Source: Topomyia yanbarensis
Lineage: Eukaryota; Arthropoda; Insecta; Diptera; Culicidae
Length of the DNA stretch: 64,000 bases
Assembly (NCBI RefSeq): GCF_030247195.1
Contig: NC_080671.1
Span: 205,062,897-205,126,896, forward strand
Direction: 5' to 3'
Of the stretch, positions 31,080-42,420 are shown in pieces; within the stretch, counting starts at the first letter, position 1, and every line of letters starts with the position of its first letter. The notes below the pieces were generated by a model. It did not search any database. It was not told where the DNA came from and saw only the letters and a list, made by a program, of their open reading frames with translations. A program made the translations under genes and the position numbers.

Positions 31080-34051
31080 GAGTCACACAGCTAAATCTTA
31101 ACCATTGTGCAGCAGCCCAACAGCTGCTGTGGCAGTCGGTCTCGGAGTCGAGGACAGATGTCGCCCTCTTATCAGACCCGTACAGCATCCCTGCCGGCAA
31201 CGGCAATTGGGTGTCGGACGGGTCTGGAATGGTGGCAATCTGTACAACGGGAAGGTTCCCGGTTCAAGAGGTAATACACCCCTCCGCCGAGGGTGTGGCG
31301 ATTGCCAAGATCAATGGTGTGTTCTATTGCAGCTGCTACGCCCCACCAAGGTGGCCAATAGAACAGTTCTACCAGATGATCGACAGGCTCTCGTCGGACC
31401 TCGTGGGCCGGAAACCGGTAGTAATAGCGGGAGACTTCAACGCTTGGGCAGTGGAGTGGGGCAGCCGCTGTACAAATAGCAGGGGTCAAGCGCTAATGGA
31501 AGCGTTTGCGAAACTCGATACTGTGCTAGCTAATGATGGCTCCGCTAGTACATTCCGTAGAAACGGAGTGGAGGCGTGGATTGATTTGACCTTTGCCAGC
31601 CCGAGTCTGGCTCCAGGCATGGAATGGAGGGTAGACGAAGGCTACACCCATAGTGATCATTTAGCAATCCGCTTTAAGATCAACTATGGTGTGCAGCATC
31701 CGAGGGCGGGAGATCCCTGTCAGGTACGCGGGTGGAAGTCCAATCACTTCGACAGCGAAGCTTTCACCGCGGCCCTGGGACTGGAGGCCAACACCGACAG
31801 TCTAAGCGGGGATGCGCTGGTAGCTGTTCTATCACGCGCGTGCGACGCCACTATGCCGAGAAAAACACTGCCAAGAAACGGTAGATGCCCGGTATACTGG
31901 TGGAGTGCCGAGATTGCAGCTCTACGGTCAGCCTGTCTCAGAGCTAGACGTAGGATGCAAAGAGCTCGCACCGAGGATGCAAGAGAGAACCGCCGTGAAG
32001 TGTTTCGAGCTGCGAAATTAGCCCTTAACAAGGCTATTAAAAGCAGCAAGAGAGCGTGTTTCGACAACCTGTGTGAGAGTGCCAACGCGAATCCGTGGGG
32101 TGACGCCTACCGGATTGTGATGGCCAAGACCAAAGGGGGCTCCTCACCCCCAGAACGGTCTCCGGACCGGTTGGCAACGATTATCGAAGTACTCTTCCCG
32201 TCTCGAGCCACAAGCCCCTGGCCACCTGCACTACGAGACAGTGCGGGCACGGTCGAAATGGTGGCTCCAGTGACGAACGAAGAACTACTCGCAGTGGCTA
32301 AATCCCTAGCAATGAACAAAGCTCCAGGGCCGGATGGAGTCCCGAACAACGCTCTCAAGGCAGCGATCATAGCGAACCCGAACATGTTCAGGCTAGCTAT
32401 GCAGAGATGCCTTGACGAGTGCCGTTTCCCCGATAGATGGAAAAGGCAGAAACTGGTGCTGTTGCCGAAGCCCGGGAAGCCGCCAGGCGACCCATCGGCG
32501 TACAGACCAATCTGTCTGATAGACACGACTGGCAAACTGCTTGAGAGGATCATCCTCAACAGGCTCACCCCGTACGCGGAAGGTACGGACGGTCTGTCAA
32601 GCAACCAGTTTGGCTTTCGGAAGGGTAAGTCCACAGTGGACGCTCTCAACTCAGTGATAAATACTGCCGAGATAGCGATCCAACGAAAAAGGCGAGGTAT
32701 TCGATACTGTGCGTTAGTGACACTTGACGTGAAGAACGCATTCAACAGCGCAAGCTGGGATGCCATCGCGCTCTTGTTACACCGGCTTAGCCTACCGGTG
32801 GGTCTGTACCGGATCCTGGAAAGTTACTTCCAAAACCGCGTACTGCTATACGAGACCGATGCCGGTCAGAAAAGGGTTCCGATTACCGCCGGAGTCCCGC
32901 AGGGCTCGATCCTAGGCCCGGTGCTATGGAACCTCATGTATGACGGGGTTCTGAGACTGAAGTTCCCTCCTGGGGTCAAGATCGTCGGCTTTGCCGACGA
33001 CGTAACCTTGGAGGTCTACGGGGAGTCAATTCCTGAGGTAGAACTAACCGCAGAACACGCGATTAGCACGGTGGAGGAATGGATGAGCGCGAGAGGCCTG
33101 GAGCTCGCTCATCATAAGACGGAGGTAGTTATCGTCAACAACCGCAAGTCGGCACAACATGCAGTTATCCATGTGGGAGAAGTCGCGATCACTTCACAGC
33201 GAAGTCTGAAGTCTCTCGGAGTCATTATAGACGACAAGCTGACCTTCGGCAGCCATGTCGACTATACGTGCAAGAGAGCGTCGACTGCTGTTGCGGCACT
33301 ATCGAGAATGATGTCCAACAGCTCAAAGGTGTGCGCCAGTAGACGTAGGTTACTGGCAGGCGTTGCCGTATCTATCCTCAGGTACGGCGGCCCGTCATGG
33401 TCAAGAGCACTGAGGGTAACCAGTTACCTACAGAAACTGGAGAGCACCTACCGCGTGATGTGCCTCAGAGTGATATCTGCCTACCGCACGGTATCACACG
33501 ATGCATCCTGCGTGATAGCGAGCATGATGCCAGTCGGGCTGGTCATTCGGGAAGATGAGGAGTGCTTTGAGCTACGTGGAAATAGGGGAGCCCGCGAGCG
33601 CACCAGGGTGACCTCGGTCGCCAGATGGCAGCGTGAGTGGGACAACTCCTCGAAAGGTAGGTGGACCCACCGGCTGATACCTAGCATATCGAGCTGGGTG
33701 GGAAGACCCCATGGGGAAGTTCACTTCCACCTGACACAATTCCTGTCAGGCCATGGCTGTTTCCGTCAGTACCTCCACAGGTTCGGACACGCGGAGGTCC
33801 CAGTCTGCCCGGACTGCCCAGGTGTAGACGAAACTGCCGAACACATACTGTTCGTATGTCATCGGTTCGACGTCGAAAGAAGAGCAATGCTTGACGTCTG
33901 TGGCTGGGACACAACCCCGGATACCCTTATTCAGCGGATGTGTCAAACGGTGGAGAAGTGGAACGCAGTCTCGGCTGCTACCATCCAGATTGCCAGTAGG
34001 CTACAGGTAATCTGGCGAACCGAGCAACAGACGGCGGGCACGGCTAACTAG
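31076..34051 (+). CDS. R1-clade LINE ORF2: AP-endonuclease and reverse transcriptase
   Basis: 991 codons without a stop. The endonuclease (about 1-215) opens RVTQLNLNHCAAAQQLLWQS and has VIAGDFNAWAVEWGS (residue 118 onwards) and HSDHLAI (about 192). The reverse transcriptase (about 400-720) has APGPDGVPN, SAYRPICLIDTTGKLLE, LDVKNAFNSASWD, GVPQGSILGPVLWN and the catalytic IVGFADDVTLE (about 638). A C-terminal knuckle CPDCPGVDETAEHILFVC lies near 911. There is no RNase H, as usual for R1. The first codon is GTG in a GTGA overlap with the ORF1 stop. With a stop four codons upstream there is no ATG, so an ancestral ATGA stop-start overlap may have mutated. All catalytic motifs look intact. Confidence 0.9.
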   Translation: MRVTQLNLNHCAAAQQLLWQSVSESRTDVALLSDPYSIPAGNGNWVSDGSGMVAICTTGRFPVQEVIHPSAEGVAIAKINGVFYCSCYAPPRWPIEQFYQMIDRLSSDLVGRKPVVIAGDFNAWAVEWGSRCTNSRGQALMEAFAKLDTVLANDGSASTFRRNGVEAWIDLTFASPSLAPGMEWRVDEGYTHSDHLAIRFKINYGVQHPRAGDPCQVRGWKSNHFDSEAFTAALGLEANTDSLSGDALVAVLSRACDATMPRKTLPRNGRCPVYWWSAEIAALRSACLRARRRMQRARTEDARENRREVFRAAKLALNKAIKSSKRACFDNLCESANANPWGDAYRIVMAKTKGGSSPPERSPDRLATIIEVLFPSRATSPWPPALRDSAGTVEMVAPVTNEELLAVAKSLAMNKAPGPDGVPNNALKAAIIANPNMFRLAMQRCLDECRFPDRWKRQKLVLLPKPGKPPGDPSAYRPICLIDTTGKLLERIILNRLTPYAEGTDGLSSNQFGFRKGKSTVDALNSVINTAEIAIQRKRRGIRYCALVTLDVKNAFNSASWDAIALLLHRLSLPVGLYRILESYFQNRVLLYETDAGQKRVPITAGVPQGSILGPVLWNLMYDGVLRLKFPPGVKIVGFADDVTLEVYGESIPEVELTAEHAISTVEEWMSARGLELAHHKTEVVIVNNRKSAQHAVIHVGEVAITSQRSLKSLGVIIDDKLTFGSHVDYTCKRASTAVAALSRMMSNSSKVCASRRRLLAGVAVSILRYGGPSWSRALRVTSYLQKLESTYRVMCLRVISAYRTVSHDASCVIASMMPVGLVIREDEECFELRGNRGARERTRVTSVARWQREWDNSSKGRWTHRLIPSISSWVGRPHGEVHFHLTQFLSGHGCFRQYLHRFGHAEVPVCPDCPGVDETAEHILFVCHRFDVERRAMLDVCGWDTTPDTLIQRMCQTVEKWNAVSAATIQIASRLQVIWRTEQQTAGTAN

Positions 34052-34989
34052 TGATTGGTTAGTTGGAGCGAAAAAGGCCAAGCGCAAAATAAGAGAGTGA
34101 ATGGTCTGTTCATGCCGAGGTAGGTTGGCGCAGCGAATGGCAACCGCGTAAGGGGTAAACCCAGCCACCCCGAAGCAAGACAGAAGAGTGAGCGTATAGG
34201 CGTATAAGTGGACTGCCTCATGCCAAGACGGGAGGGTCGTAGCGTAGTATGTTGGAACTAAGCTATCGATGCCTCATGGCGTGGCAGAGGAGTGAAAGGG
34301 TGAGCATCCAAGTCAGTCTCACACTGCATGTTAAGGGTGAGCATAAAAGTCAGCCTCACAGGTTGGTAGAGGCTAGCACAAAAGTCAGCCTAGCAAGGAA
34401 TGAAAAAGGTGAGCACAAAAGTCAGCCTCGCATGGTATGTCAGAAGTGGGGCCTAAGAAAAATGTCCCACATGGGATGCCAGAGGGAGTGACAAAGGTAC
34501 AATAGAGTGGCACGATTGAGAGTGAATCAGGTGATAGGGTGAGCACCCAAGTCAGCCTCACATGTATGGGTAGGGCGAGCACAAAAGTAAGCCTAGCAAG
34601 GAATGAGTAAGGTGAGCACACAAGTCAGCCTCGCATGGAACGTAAAAGGTGAGCACAAAAGTCAGCCTCATGTGGGAGTGTTTGAGAGTGAATCAAAGTG
34701 TGATTGAGAGAGCACCCAAGTAAGCCTCATACAGGATGTATGATCGCGTGAGTGAGAGTGAATGAGTACATTTAGTACAGCCATCCCCCCAGAAGTAATA
34801 CCGAGAGGTAGTTCCTGGGAGGAATGATGGCGGAGCCCAATGGAGTTTAGTCGGTATTAATGGCTGGTCACCATTCGAGTCCGACACGCCCCCAGTGCAC
34901 CCCGTGTGGTAGATTGGACCCTACCGTTAGCACGTGTACTGGGCTAGGACATAAAGGTCTTCTCCATTGTAAAAAAAAAAAAAAAAAAA
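34052..34989 (+). repeat. R1-clade LINE 3' UTR with tandem repeats and poly(A)
   Basis: From about 34290 to 34740 the phrase 'gagcacaaaagtcagcctc' recurs at least nine times with variants, at irregular 30-70 bp spacing, separated by 'gcatggaatg'-like filler. The last 190 bp are unique and end in the A-run. The open stretch at 34249-34491 is produced by the repeat. Confidence 0.8.
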
Positions 34990-34993
34990 ATGG

Positions 34994-35213
34994 CGCCGCT
35001 GTTGTGCTATCTTATGACAAACGATATTTTTGAGTTAGATATGCCACATTACTTGTCTGCAAAATCGCTACAAAGTGGCGTTTTCAAAAATTGTCTTCTT
35101 TGGATTGTTTATGCCATTTATAAATTTCAAGATATTCAATCTCAAACTTTAAAAATCGTTTTTCTCGAAATGTGCTAAATGGCGCTTGTCATAAGATAGC
35201 ACAACAGCGACGA
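34994..35213. mobile_element. 220-bp miniature inverted-repeat element
   Basis: Ends CGCTGTTGTGCTATCTTATG and CATAAGATAGCACAACAGCG are exact inverted copies at 34997-35016 and about 35191-35210. A single end of the same family lies at 59592-59628. The outermost base and target duplication are obscured by the adjoining LINE. Confidence 0.75.
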
Positions 35214-36644
35214 TGTGGTTTCTTTGGCCTTCAGTAGCCGATAATTTTTTTTTCTCATGTTAGGATGATTAATAAATTATAATTCAATAGTATTCAGTTG
35301 CCTATGCAGTAGGCACTACACTGCTCTATCTTCTGCCAACATGTCGTTTTCGTCTGACAGGCCAAAGGACAGGTCACTGTCCACGGAATTTGTCAAGCAG
35401 TGTTGCCGTTTGTGTTGATCCTGGAGCAACACCCATGAAGTTGAAAAAATTTCCATTTTGATGCATCGACGGACCCACATGTGCATTGAGAATGTCCAAA
35501 ACTATTGTTTTAGATCTGCCAACAACTTGTCGTTCAATATAAAACTCACTCTCATAAAGTTGAATTTTTTTTCGTTTAGACACATTGGCGGACCCCCTGT
35601 GCATTGAAAATGCCCAAAACTTTTGAAGTTCATGTACCAACAGTACCAACAGTCGGTTCCGACAGCATGAAGTAACAAGTTACTTTACGCTTGTCCGGAC
35701 ATGCCGTAGACTCAGGTGATTCGCATTTCTAATGCCAAAAGACCCTGACTCCTACGGTAGCAGACAAAAAGTTAAGTCGCCGGTGAGCTCTAAGCTTGCA
35801 TATATGATCCTTCCACGCTTTTCCAAACTTTCTCCCTTCAACTCCTTGCTCTTCCTTGAGTACTATGGCTCTAAATATTGAAAAATATACTTCACCTTCC
35901 AGTCCCTTGCTAATTAAATGCCGTAACAACTGTTGACAAATTGACTCAATAGGTCGTTAACAAAAATGGTTAACAAAAAAGTGGTGAAAATATGTACCAA
36001 CAACTTCACTGAAAAAAAAACCAAACGTTATTTCCTTCAAACCGCTTAAAATTCATATGAAGAAGAAATGCTATTGTTATCACGCGCACACATACCTTCT
36101 ATGTGTCAACTGTATAAACTATGTATGCACACACATAAGTTATATGTGCATATTGTTATAGAATGGGGTTTTATGTGCCTAATAATGAAATGTGAATGTA
36201 GGATTAATATTTCTTGTAAATACACACATTAGGTTTATGTGCCAGCAAATAGTGTCTATATGCCTCCGTTAATTGCAAAAATCTATGTGTAAAATCAATA
36301 GGCATAACGTTTACTTTTTTTTAGTGTTACCATTAAAACTCACTCCCATGAAGTTGAAAAAATTCCTATTTTGATTCATCGACGGATCCCCATGTGCATT
36401 GACAATGTCCTAAACTATTGATTTACAACTGTCTACAACTAGCTTTTCAATATTCGAAAATGTCCAAAACTATTGGTTTTCAACTGCCAACAACTTGCCT
36501 TGCAATATGAAATTCATTCCCAAAAGGTTGAAAAAAATTCTTTTTTGACACATTGGAACTCCTTGTGCATTGGAAATGTCCAAAACAATTGGTTTTTATC
36601 TGCCAAGAAATTGTCCTTCAAAATAAAACATATTGCATCACATC
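35214..36644. repeat. Core of the 11.55-kb element: repeat modules
   Basis: Copies of the module 'ccaaaactattggttttcaa' and 'ctgccaacaactt' followed by 'actcactcccat' occur at 35390-35640 and 36330-36630, the same family found in the hAT-type element at 2.3-7.0 kb. Between them (35650-36330) is unassigned AT-rich DNA. No gene supported. Confidence 0.6.
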
Positions 36645-38521
36645 ATTTCCCTAATTATTAAACTTTCGTGACAAAACATCACCTAACATTCTGGAAGTTG
36701 TATTCTTCCTAGCGCCTAGTGGCTGAATTCTGAAATTATCTATTCACCTTCGGACAGCACTCGACCCGCTGATGAATATTGCGAAGACACCACACTTCTA
36801 AATTATCGTGATCTCGAGATATAGAATTTGAAAAATAGTACATGCTCACTAGCTGCACCTGGCGGATCTATTTCAGTTTGATTTGCCCGTAATCGCGTAG
36901 CCGTTGGTCTCCCCTAGAACTTTGCCGGAAACACCATCTTTCTATGTTACTAGACTTTTGAGATGTATCATATTCTATAATGCAATTTTAGGTGGTACGC
37001 TCACTAGTGCACCATAGTGAGACTATCCCAAACTAATCTATCACCATCTGATAGTCTTTGATTTCTCGAGCATCTTTACTGAAGATAGTACCCCTCTAAA
37101 TATTCTCATTATTGAGACAAAGAATGATTTTAACATTAATTGAACATTTGCATTAGTATTAGCGACGCCTGATGGGACAATTCTGATTTATTATTTCCAC
37201 TATCCAGAAACTCTTGACATTCTGGACAAATCTTCCTGAGACATCCCCTTTCAAAATAATCAGTGTTTCGAAATATTCCATGTTAAACCTATTCAACGTT
37301 AGTCACATTCGCGACGAGAGGTTCGATTTATTTACTCTCTTTTAAAGTACCCCTGGCGACACAGTTCTCAACTAATTGGATATCCAGTCACTCTAAATTG
37401 TAGGTCTAAATAAGCACAACAACTTTGCCAAAGAAAGTATGGTACAAAATGTTAACGCAGACGAAATATTCAACCACAGCCCCAATTAGTCAAAATCCCA
37501 TAAGCTATGTGATTAATATTACGCGGGTACCGCGTGGTAGAAATCCGCGTTGTAGAAGACCCGACTGTAAAACATTTTTTTCAATTGTGTGAACTTCTCC
37601 GGCGACAAGTTTTTTGCTTACGTTCTATCAAGCCAACATTTGCCGATTTTATTACATCCTTAATTTACTCTTCACATAATACCAATGGACTATAGGGAAA
37701 AAACTGAGAGCCGGCTCCGTATTTTCAGGATCACTGACACATAAAATCTTCCTGCATAATTTCTAATTTGACTTCGAACGAATTCTCCGAAATGTTGTCA
37801 CTGAAATCTGCTACAAGAAATCGATGATGACGTTAATGATTTCCGAGGTGTTAAATTACACTCCGCCGATCAGCCATGCTGGTTTTAAAAACTACAGCTA
37901 ACAACATTGTTTACTAGTTACTAGTGATGAAACATTCATCTCGATATATGATAGCTTGAATTTCAGTTCGCACACAAAGTTGTTTGCTGTCATTTTTCAC
38001 CACCGCAGCCAGTTGCACGCTTACCTCGCTTCTCACCTAGCTACTGCCAAAGACGAATCACCATAGAACTCTAAACACCTTGCTCTGCATAATCACGAAC
38101 AAAGGAAAGCGATATAGTTGCTTTGACAATTCCAGTTTTCTATAAAAATAAAACAAATTTTCTGAAAAATCATTTGGCATCCCTGCGCTAACACAAATAT
38201 TTCATGTGTTTGCACTCTTGAAAATTCATGAAGTTCAAACAACAAATTTTTTTCGCATGGCGATTTGTTTGGCGTACATGCCGGTTTGACTACATTTGAC
38301 AAACAGTGTACCGATCCATCAAACTTGTTTTATTATGTTTGTCAAACAATTTTAGGCGTAACGTCCGGTAACGCATCAATGCAAATATTTGATGAAAAAA
38401 GTTTGTTAAACAGTTGATCTCGTGTACTGGCCTTGTCAAATTTGTTTGTCAAACACGTTTATTTGATCAAATTTTGCTTCATCAAATATTTTACGTTATG
38501 ATAATCAGTGTACTGGTAGCT
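36645..38521 (-). repeat. Right inverted arm of the 11.55-kb element
   Basis: 36645-37100 pairs with 28096-28560, and 38200-38521 pairs with the outer left arm. The stretch between (37100-38200) is AT-rich and has no recognised partner or gene. Confidence 0.72.
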
Positions 38522-40813
38522 TTACTAAACTTTTACAATAGAATCTACCTCGAACATGTTTTTTCAAAAATTGGTCGAAAGCTATCATTATTCCTATTTT
38601 AAAACCTGGAAAAGAACCAACACAACCCACCAGCTATCGTCCAATAGCTCTCACTAGTTGTTTATGCAAACTGTTCGAGAAAATGATCAACAAACGTTTG
38701 ATGTGGTATCTTGAGACAAACGACATTTTATCAAATGTTCAGTTTGGCTTTAGAAATAATAGATCTACAATAGACAATTTATTAATACTGGAATGTGAAA
38801 TCAATGAAACCTTTAGCAGGAAAGAACATCTTGTATCAATATTTTTAGATTTGCAAAAAGCATATGACAAAACCTGACGAAGAAACATTCTGAATTCATT
38901 GAAAAATTGCAAAGTCGAAGGGCATATGTTAAACTTTATCTTGAACTTCTTAAGTGAGAGAAGGTTCGTAGTAAATCAAGGTAACTTTTTCTCTTCTGAA
39001 TTTTCCCAACAAAATGGTATTCCGCAAGGATCGGTGCTAAGTGTCACGTTATTTTTAATAGCAATCAACGGTGTTGCTAAGCGGATTTCAAAGAAATGTA
39101 AAATTCTTTTATTTGCAGATGATATAGTTATCTACATGAGCTCTAGATACTTAAAATCAATACAAAGACAACTTCAAATTACAATAAACAGAGTGGCTCG
39201 TTGGCTACAAGACCATAGCTTTACAATATCCAAAACAAAAACGTCAGCAATGCATTTTTGTAAAAGAAAAGTTCATTTTATTTTATAAAATAAAAATAAC
39301 CATAGACGACTTTCACATAAAATTTGTGGATACAGTGAACTTCCTTGGGTTATCATTAGATCCAAAACTATCATGGAAAATGCATCTAAGAAATATTAAG
39401 TGTTCAGGACAAAAGGCTCCGAATAGTATAAAACCAATATCAGGAACCAAATGGGGTACGAATCGCACGAGTTTATTAAGAATATACCAAGCTTTAGTCT
39501 TGTCAAAAATTGAGTATGGTAACTGTGTATATTCCTCTGCAAGTGACAACAACTACAAACCATAGATACAATTCACCACCAAGGTATTCGACTATCGTCC
39601 GGCGCTTTCCTTTCAAGCCCGATCGATAGTATAATGATTGACTCAGAGATTATGCCACTGAGTCCATAACATGAGGCGTATGAGTTCTATTTTGACTTAT
39701 CCAGCCAATCCATTGTATAGAAAAATAACTGCGCCAAGTTATTTACAAAACGATAATTCATTTGCCGTGAGATGCACCAAGCTTCTTCGAGAAATTGAAC
39801 TTGAAACTGACAGTACCCCCAAAGAACCATGGAAAATCTCTAAAATCAATATTGATTACGCACTGAAATCTCTACCCAAAAAAAACAACAAATCCAATTG
39901 TATACAAACACCAGTTTACTACTCTCATTAAAAAAATTAAATCATTCGAAAAAATACACACAGATGGGTTAAAAAAATATGAAAAAGTTGGCTGTGCCTA
40001 ATTTAACTCAAATACAAAAGAATACAATATGCTTAGACTTCCAGATTACAGTTCAATATTTAATGCAGAATTGGCTGCTATTTAGCATGCTCATGTGGAT
40101 CAAGAAAGTTCTAATTGCTTTCGAATACTTATAATTTCTGATTCAGTTAGTGCTATGCAAGCAATCCTCAACATTTTCTCGAATCACATCACCGTACATC
40201 GAATTCACAATACCCTAAGAAACTTTCATGAACGATCCCGATTGATCAAGTTCTTATATGTGCCTAGCCATGTGGACATTTTGGGCAACGAAAAATCGTA
40301 GCAAATCAATAATCAAGCAACTTTGGAATACTCGTTGGATTCAAATAAAAAATAACAAACTTCGGAAGATCAGAAACACTTCATATAAATGGTTACACTC
40401 ATCTGATTTATGCAGGCGCGATTCTGTTGTCTTGACTCGGTTACAAATTAGGCATACAAACCTCGCCCACAAATTTCTGATGTCTAAAGATGAACCTCCA
40501 AAGTGTGAAACATGTCATGTAACACTAACCATAGAGCACATTTTCCAGGATTGTAAAATATATGATAACTTGAGAAAAAACACAATATTGTAGGTTTAAG
40601 CTCTTTAGATAATCATCCCTCAAATACTATTAATAGTTTTAAATTTATTAAAGAAGCCAACCTTTATAAATTGATTTGAATTTACAACTAAAATAATTGT
40701 TAGGTTAAGTATCTTTTGTTTATAATGTTAGTAAAAGTAATGTATTTCATGCAGAAAAATCTGGTCAAATAGCCTCAAAGGTGCTGATGACCTGAAACAA
40801 ATAAATAAATAAA
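38522..40813 (+). pseudogene. I-like LINE, 3' part (RT, RNase H, tail), decayed
   Basis: Continues the LINE cut at 26969. The reverse transcriptase pieces are ILKPGKEPTQPTSYRPIALT, FGFRNNRSTIDNLL, IFLDLQKAYDKT, a stop near 38878, NGIPQGSVLSVTLFLIAING and ILLFADDIVIY with the catalytic DD. After further frame breaks an RNase H-like region follows (FNAELAAI, LIISDSVSAMQAI, VPSHVDILGNEKS). The C-terminal zinc motif is CETCHVTLTIEHIFQDC. The 3' end is CCTGAAACAAATAAATAAATAAAA, close to the TAA-type tails of I elements. Several stops and frameshifts mark it as dead. Confidence 0.8.
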
Positions 40814-41376
40814 ATATTCTGCACAGTGCTCAGAAATAGCCTTGAACTCTTTTTAACAACTCTCTGCTGTTGTACCTTGCGGGTAGCGTTAGACTTCGAT
40901 CCTGTTAATGGTAGAATCTTCAAAAAATATTGGTCTATAAACTCCAAAAACTACGATATTTGTCGCATGTACATGAAGTTATGTACATAATGTACACAAA
41001 GAAGATCAGATACCGCTTCAATGACGTTTTCTGTTCCTTCACTTGGCCGCACTTGCTCGGCGAATACGTAGTACACTTTTTTATCTGTTTTGTGTAACCG
41101 AACATGTTTGATAAAAAAAACTCGACGTTTTCAGCGGATAATCCGCAGAACTTGCAATATAATTGCATTTTCATGTTCCCTCAGAAAATCACCATGCACA
41201 GCCAACGGACTTTGAAGAACTTTTGAGACAAATGCGCGCTTCACTTCGTTTGATGCGTTTATGATTCGGGACGTGTAATTTTATGGCATCTTACAATGAA
41301 AACTTAGTCATTGGGTCCAAATTTTATTTCTTGCGCTTAAACATAGTGTGTGTGACAACCGTTTTACATTTCTTAT
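40814..41376. other. Unassigned intergenic DNA
   Basis: AT-rich; no gene or terminal repeat recognised. Confidence 0.4.
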
Positions 41377-42420
41377 AAAAGAAATGTATAGAATTCGCTC
41401 AAAGTTTCAAGATTTTTTCCGAGGCCCGGAGGGCCGAGTCTTATATACCAATCGACTCAGCTCGACGATTTGGGACAATGTCTGTGTGTGTGTGTGTCTG
41501 TGTGTGTGTGTGAGTGTGTGTATGTAACGGACAAATTCTCATTCGTGTTTCTCAGCAATGGCTGAACCGATTTAATCCAAACCAATTTTAAATGAAAGAA
41601 CTAAAAAACAGTATGAACGCTATTAATTTGTTTTTGATTCTGATGTTTAGTTTCCAAGATATAAATGTTTGAATGCGTAAAAATGGCGTTTTTGCAGTTT
41701 TTTTGAATTATCTGCCGAAATTGTCAATATAGGTTAACAATTTATATGTTTTTAGACAGCTTTAACGAATACCTTTCGAACAAGCTATAGATTGTTGAAA
41801 TCGGACTATTATCAAAAGAGATATTTAACATTAAATTCGGACGAAAGATTTTTATCATTTTCCATTGTCAGAAATATGACCAAAAGCATGTAATCTATTA
41901 TTAACGCCAAAACGGCTTATTTTAGGTCAATAGTATCTTCGGATAATATAATGGAGGCAATATGCTCTTTCTTTTGGTATTGTGCTTTTGCTGATTAATC
42001 ACCCTATAAGTGAGATATTTTCACAAATTTTCTTGGAAGTGATTATATCGAAATGATGCCTTCAGCAAATTTGTAGCTCTTACTTTTGCGAATAACTTTA
42101 CTGAAGACTTCAAATATCTATTTTGAATACTTTAAAAGTTATGGCTTGTTGTTTGTGGGTTACTCTTTGTCGCCTATTTATTGTTCAATATAGTAATAAT
42201 CCATTGAAACATTATTTCGATAAATCGAATTTTGTATTTCATTTTTCTATCTACAACCGCTAGAAATAATCACCGAACACTTCCATGTTGTTTGGAAGGA
42301 ACTTGATAACTTATCAGTGCAAAAATGTTCATTTGTGCGAACCTTCTGACTGCAATTTTACTAACTTATGACCATCGGATCGATCTGAAACATATCGGAA
42401 AATGAAAAGCGAAATAAATA
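41377..42420. repeat. Dispersed mosquito-type repeat with GT microsatellite
   Basis: Contains 'ccgaggcccggagggccgag', 'caatcgactcagctcgacga' and a GT run at 41483-41524, then 'atggctgaaccgatttaat'. I recognise this order as a common dispersed repeat of culicine genomes, from general knowledge rather than a search. No protein is encoded. Confidence 0.45.

Larger units (their letters stand above)
30134..34997 (+). mobile_element. R1-clade LINE, 5'-truncated, both ORFs otherwise open
   Basis: The element is about 30142-34989, ending in a 19-base A-run (34972-34990). ATGGCGCC occurs directly before the 5' edge and directly after the tail, a probable 8-bp target duplication. It holds ORF1 (partial), ORF2 and a 0.9-kb 3' UTR with tandem repeats. 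It is markedly more GC-rich than its surroundings, as expected of a young coding element. R1 clade is called from the ORF2 motifs and the overlapping ORF arrangement. The 5' end lies inside ORF1. Confidence 0.85.
26967..38524. mobile_element. 11.55-kb long-inverted-repeat element with TTA target duplication
   Basis: The element proper is 26970-38521. Its ends AGCTACCAGTACACTG and CAGTGTACTGGTAGCT are exact inverted copies, flanked by TTA on both sides. Removal restores a LINE frame (KQTL then LNFYNRIYLEH). The inverted arms extend inwards about 1.4-1.9 kb on each side (26970-28560 and 36645-38521), allowing for nested insertions. A TTA duplication fits PIF/Harbinger-type targets, but no transposase is present, so the class is inferred. 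The core has been filled by an ORF1-only retroposon, an R1-clade LINE and miniature elements. Confidence 0.82.

Noticed and set aside
34249..34491. 80-codon frame in the LINE 3' UTR
   Set aside because: Generated by the tandem 'gtcagcctc' repeats; no independent support.
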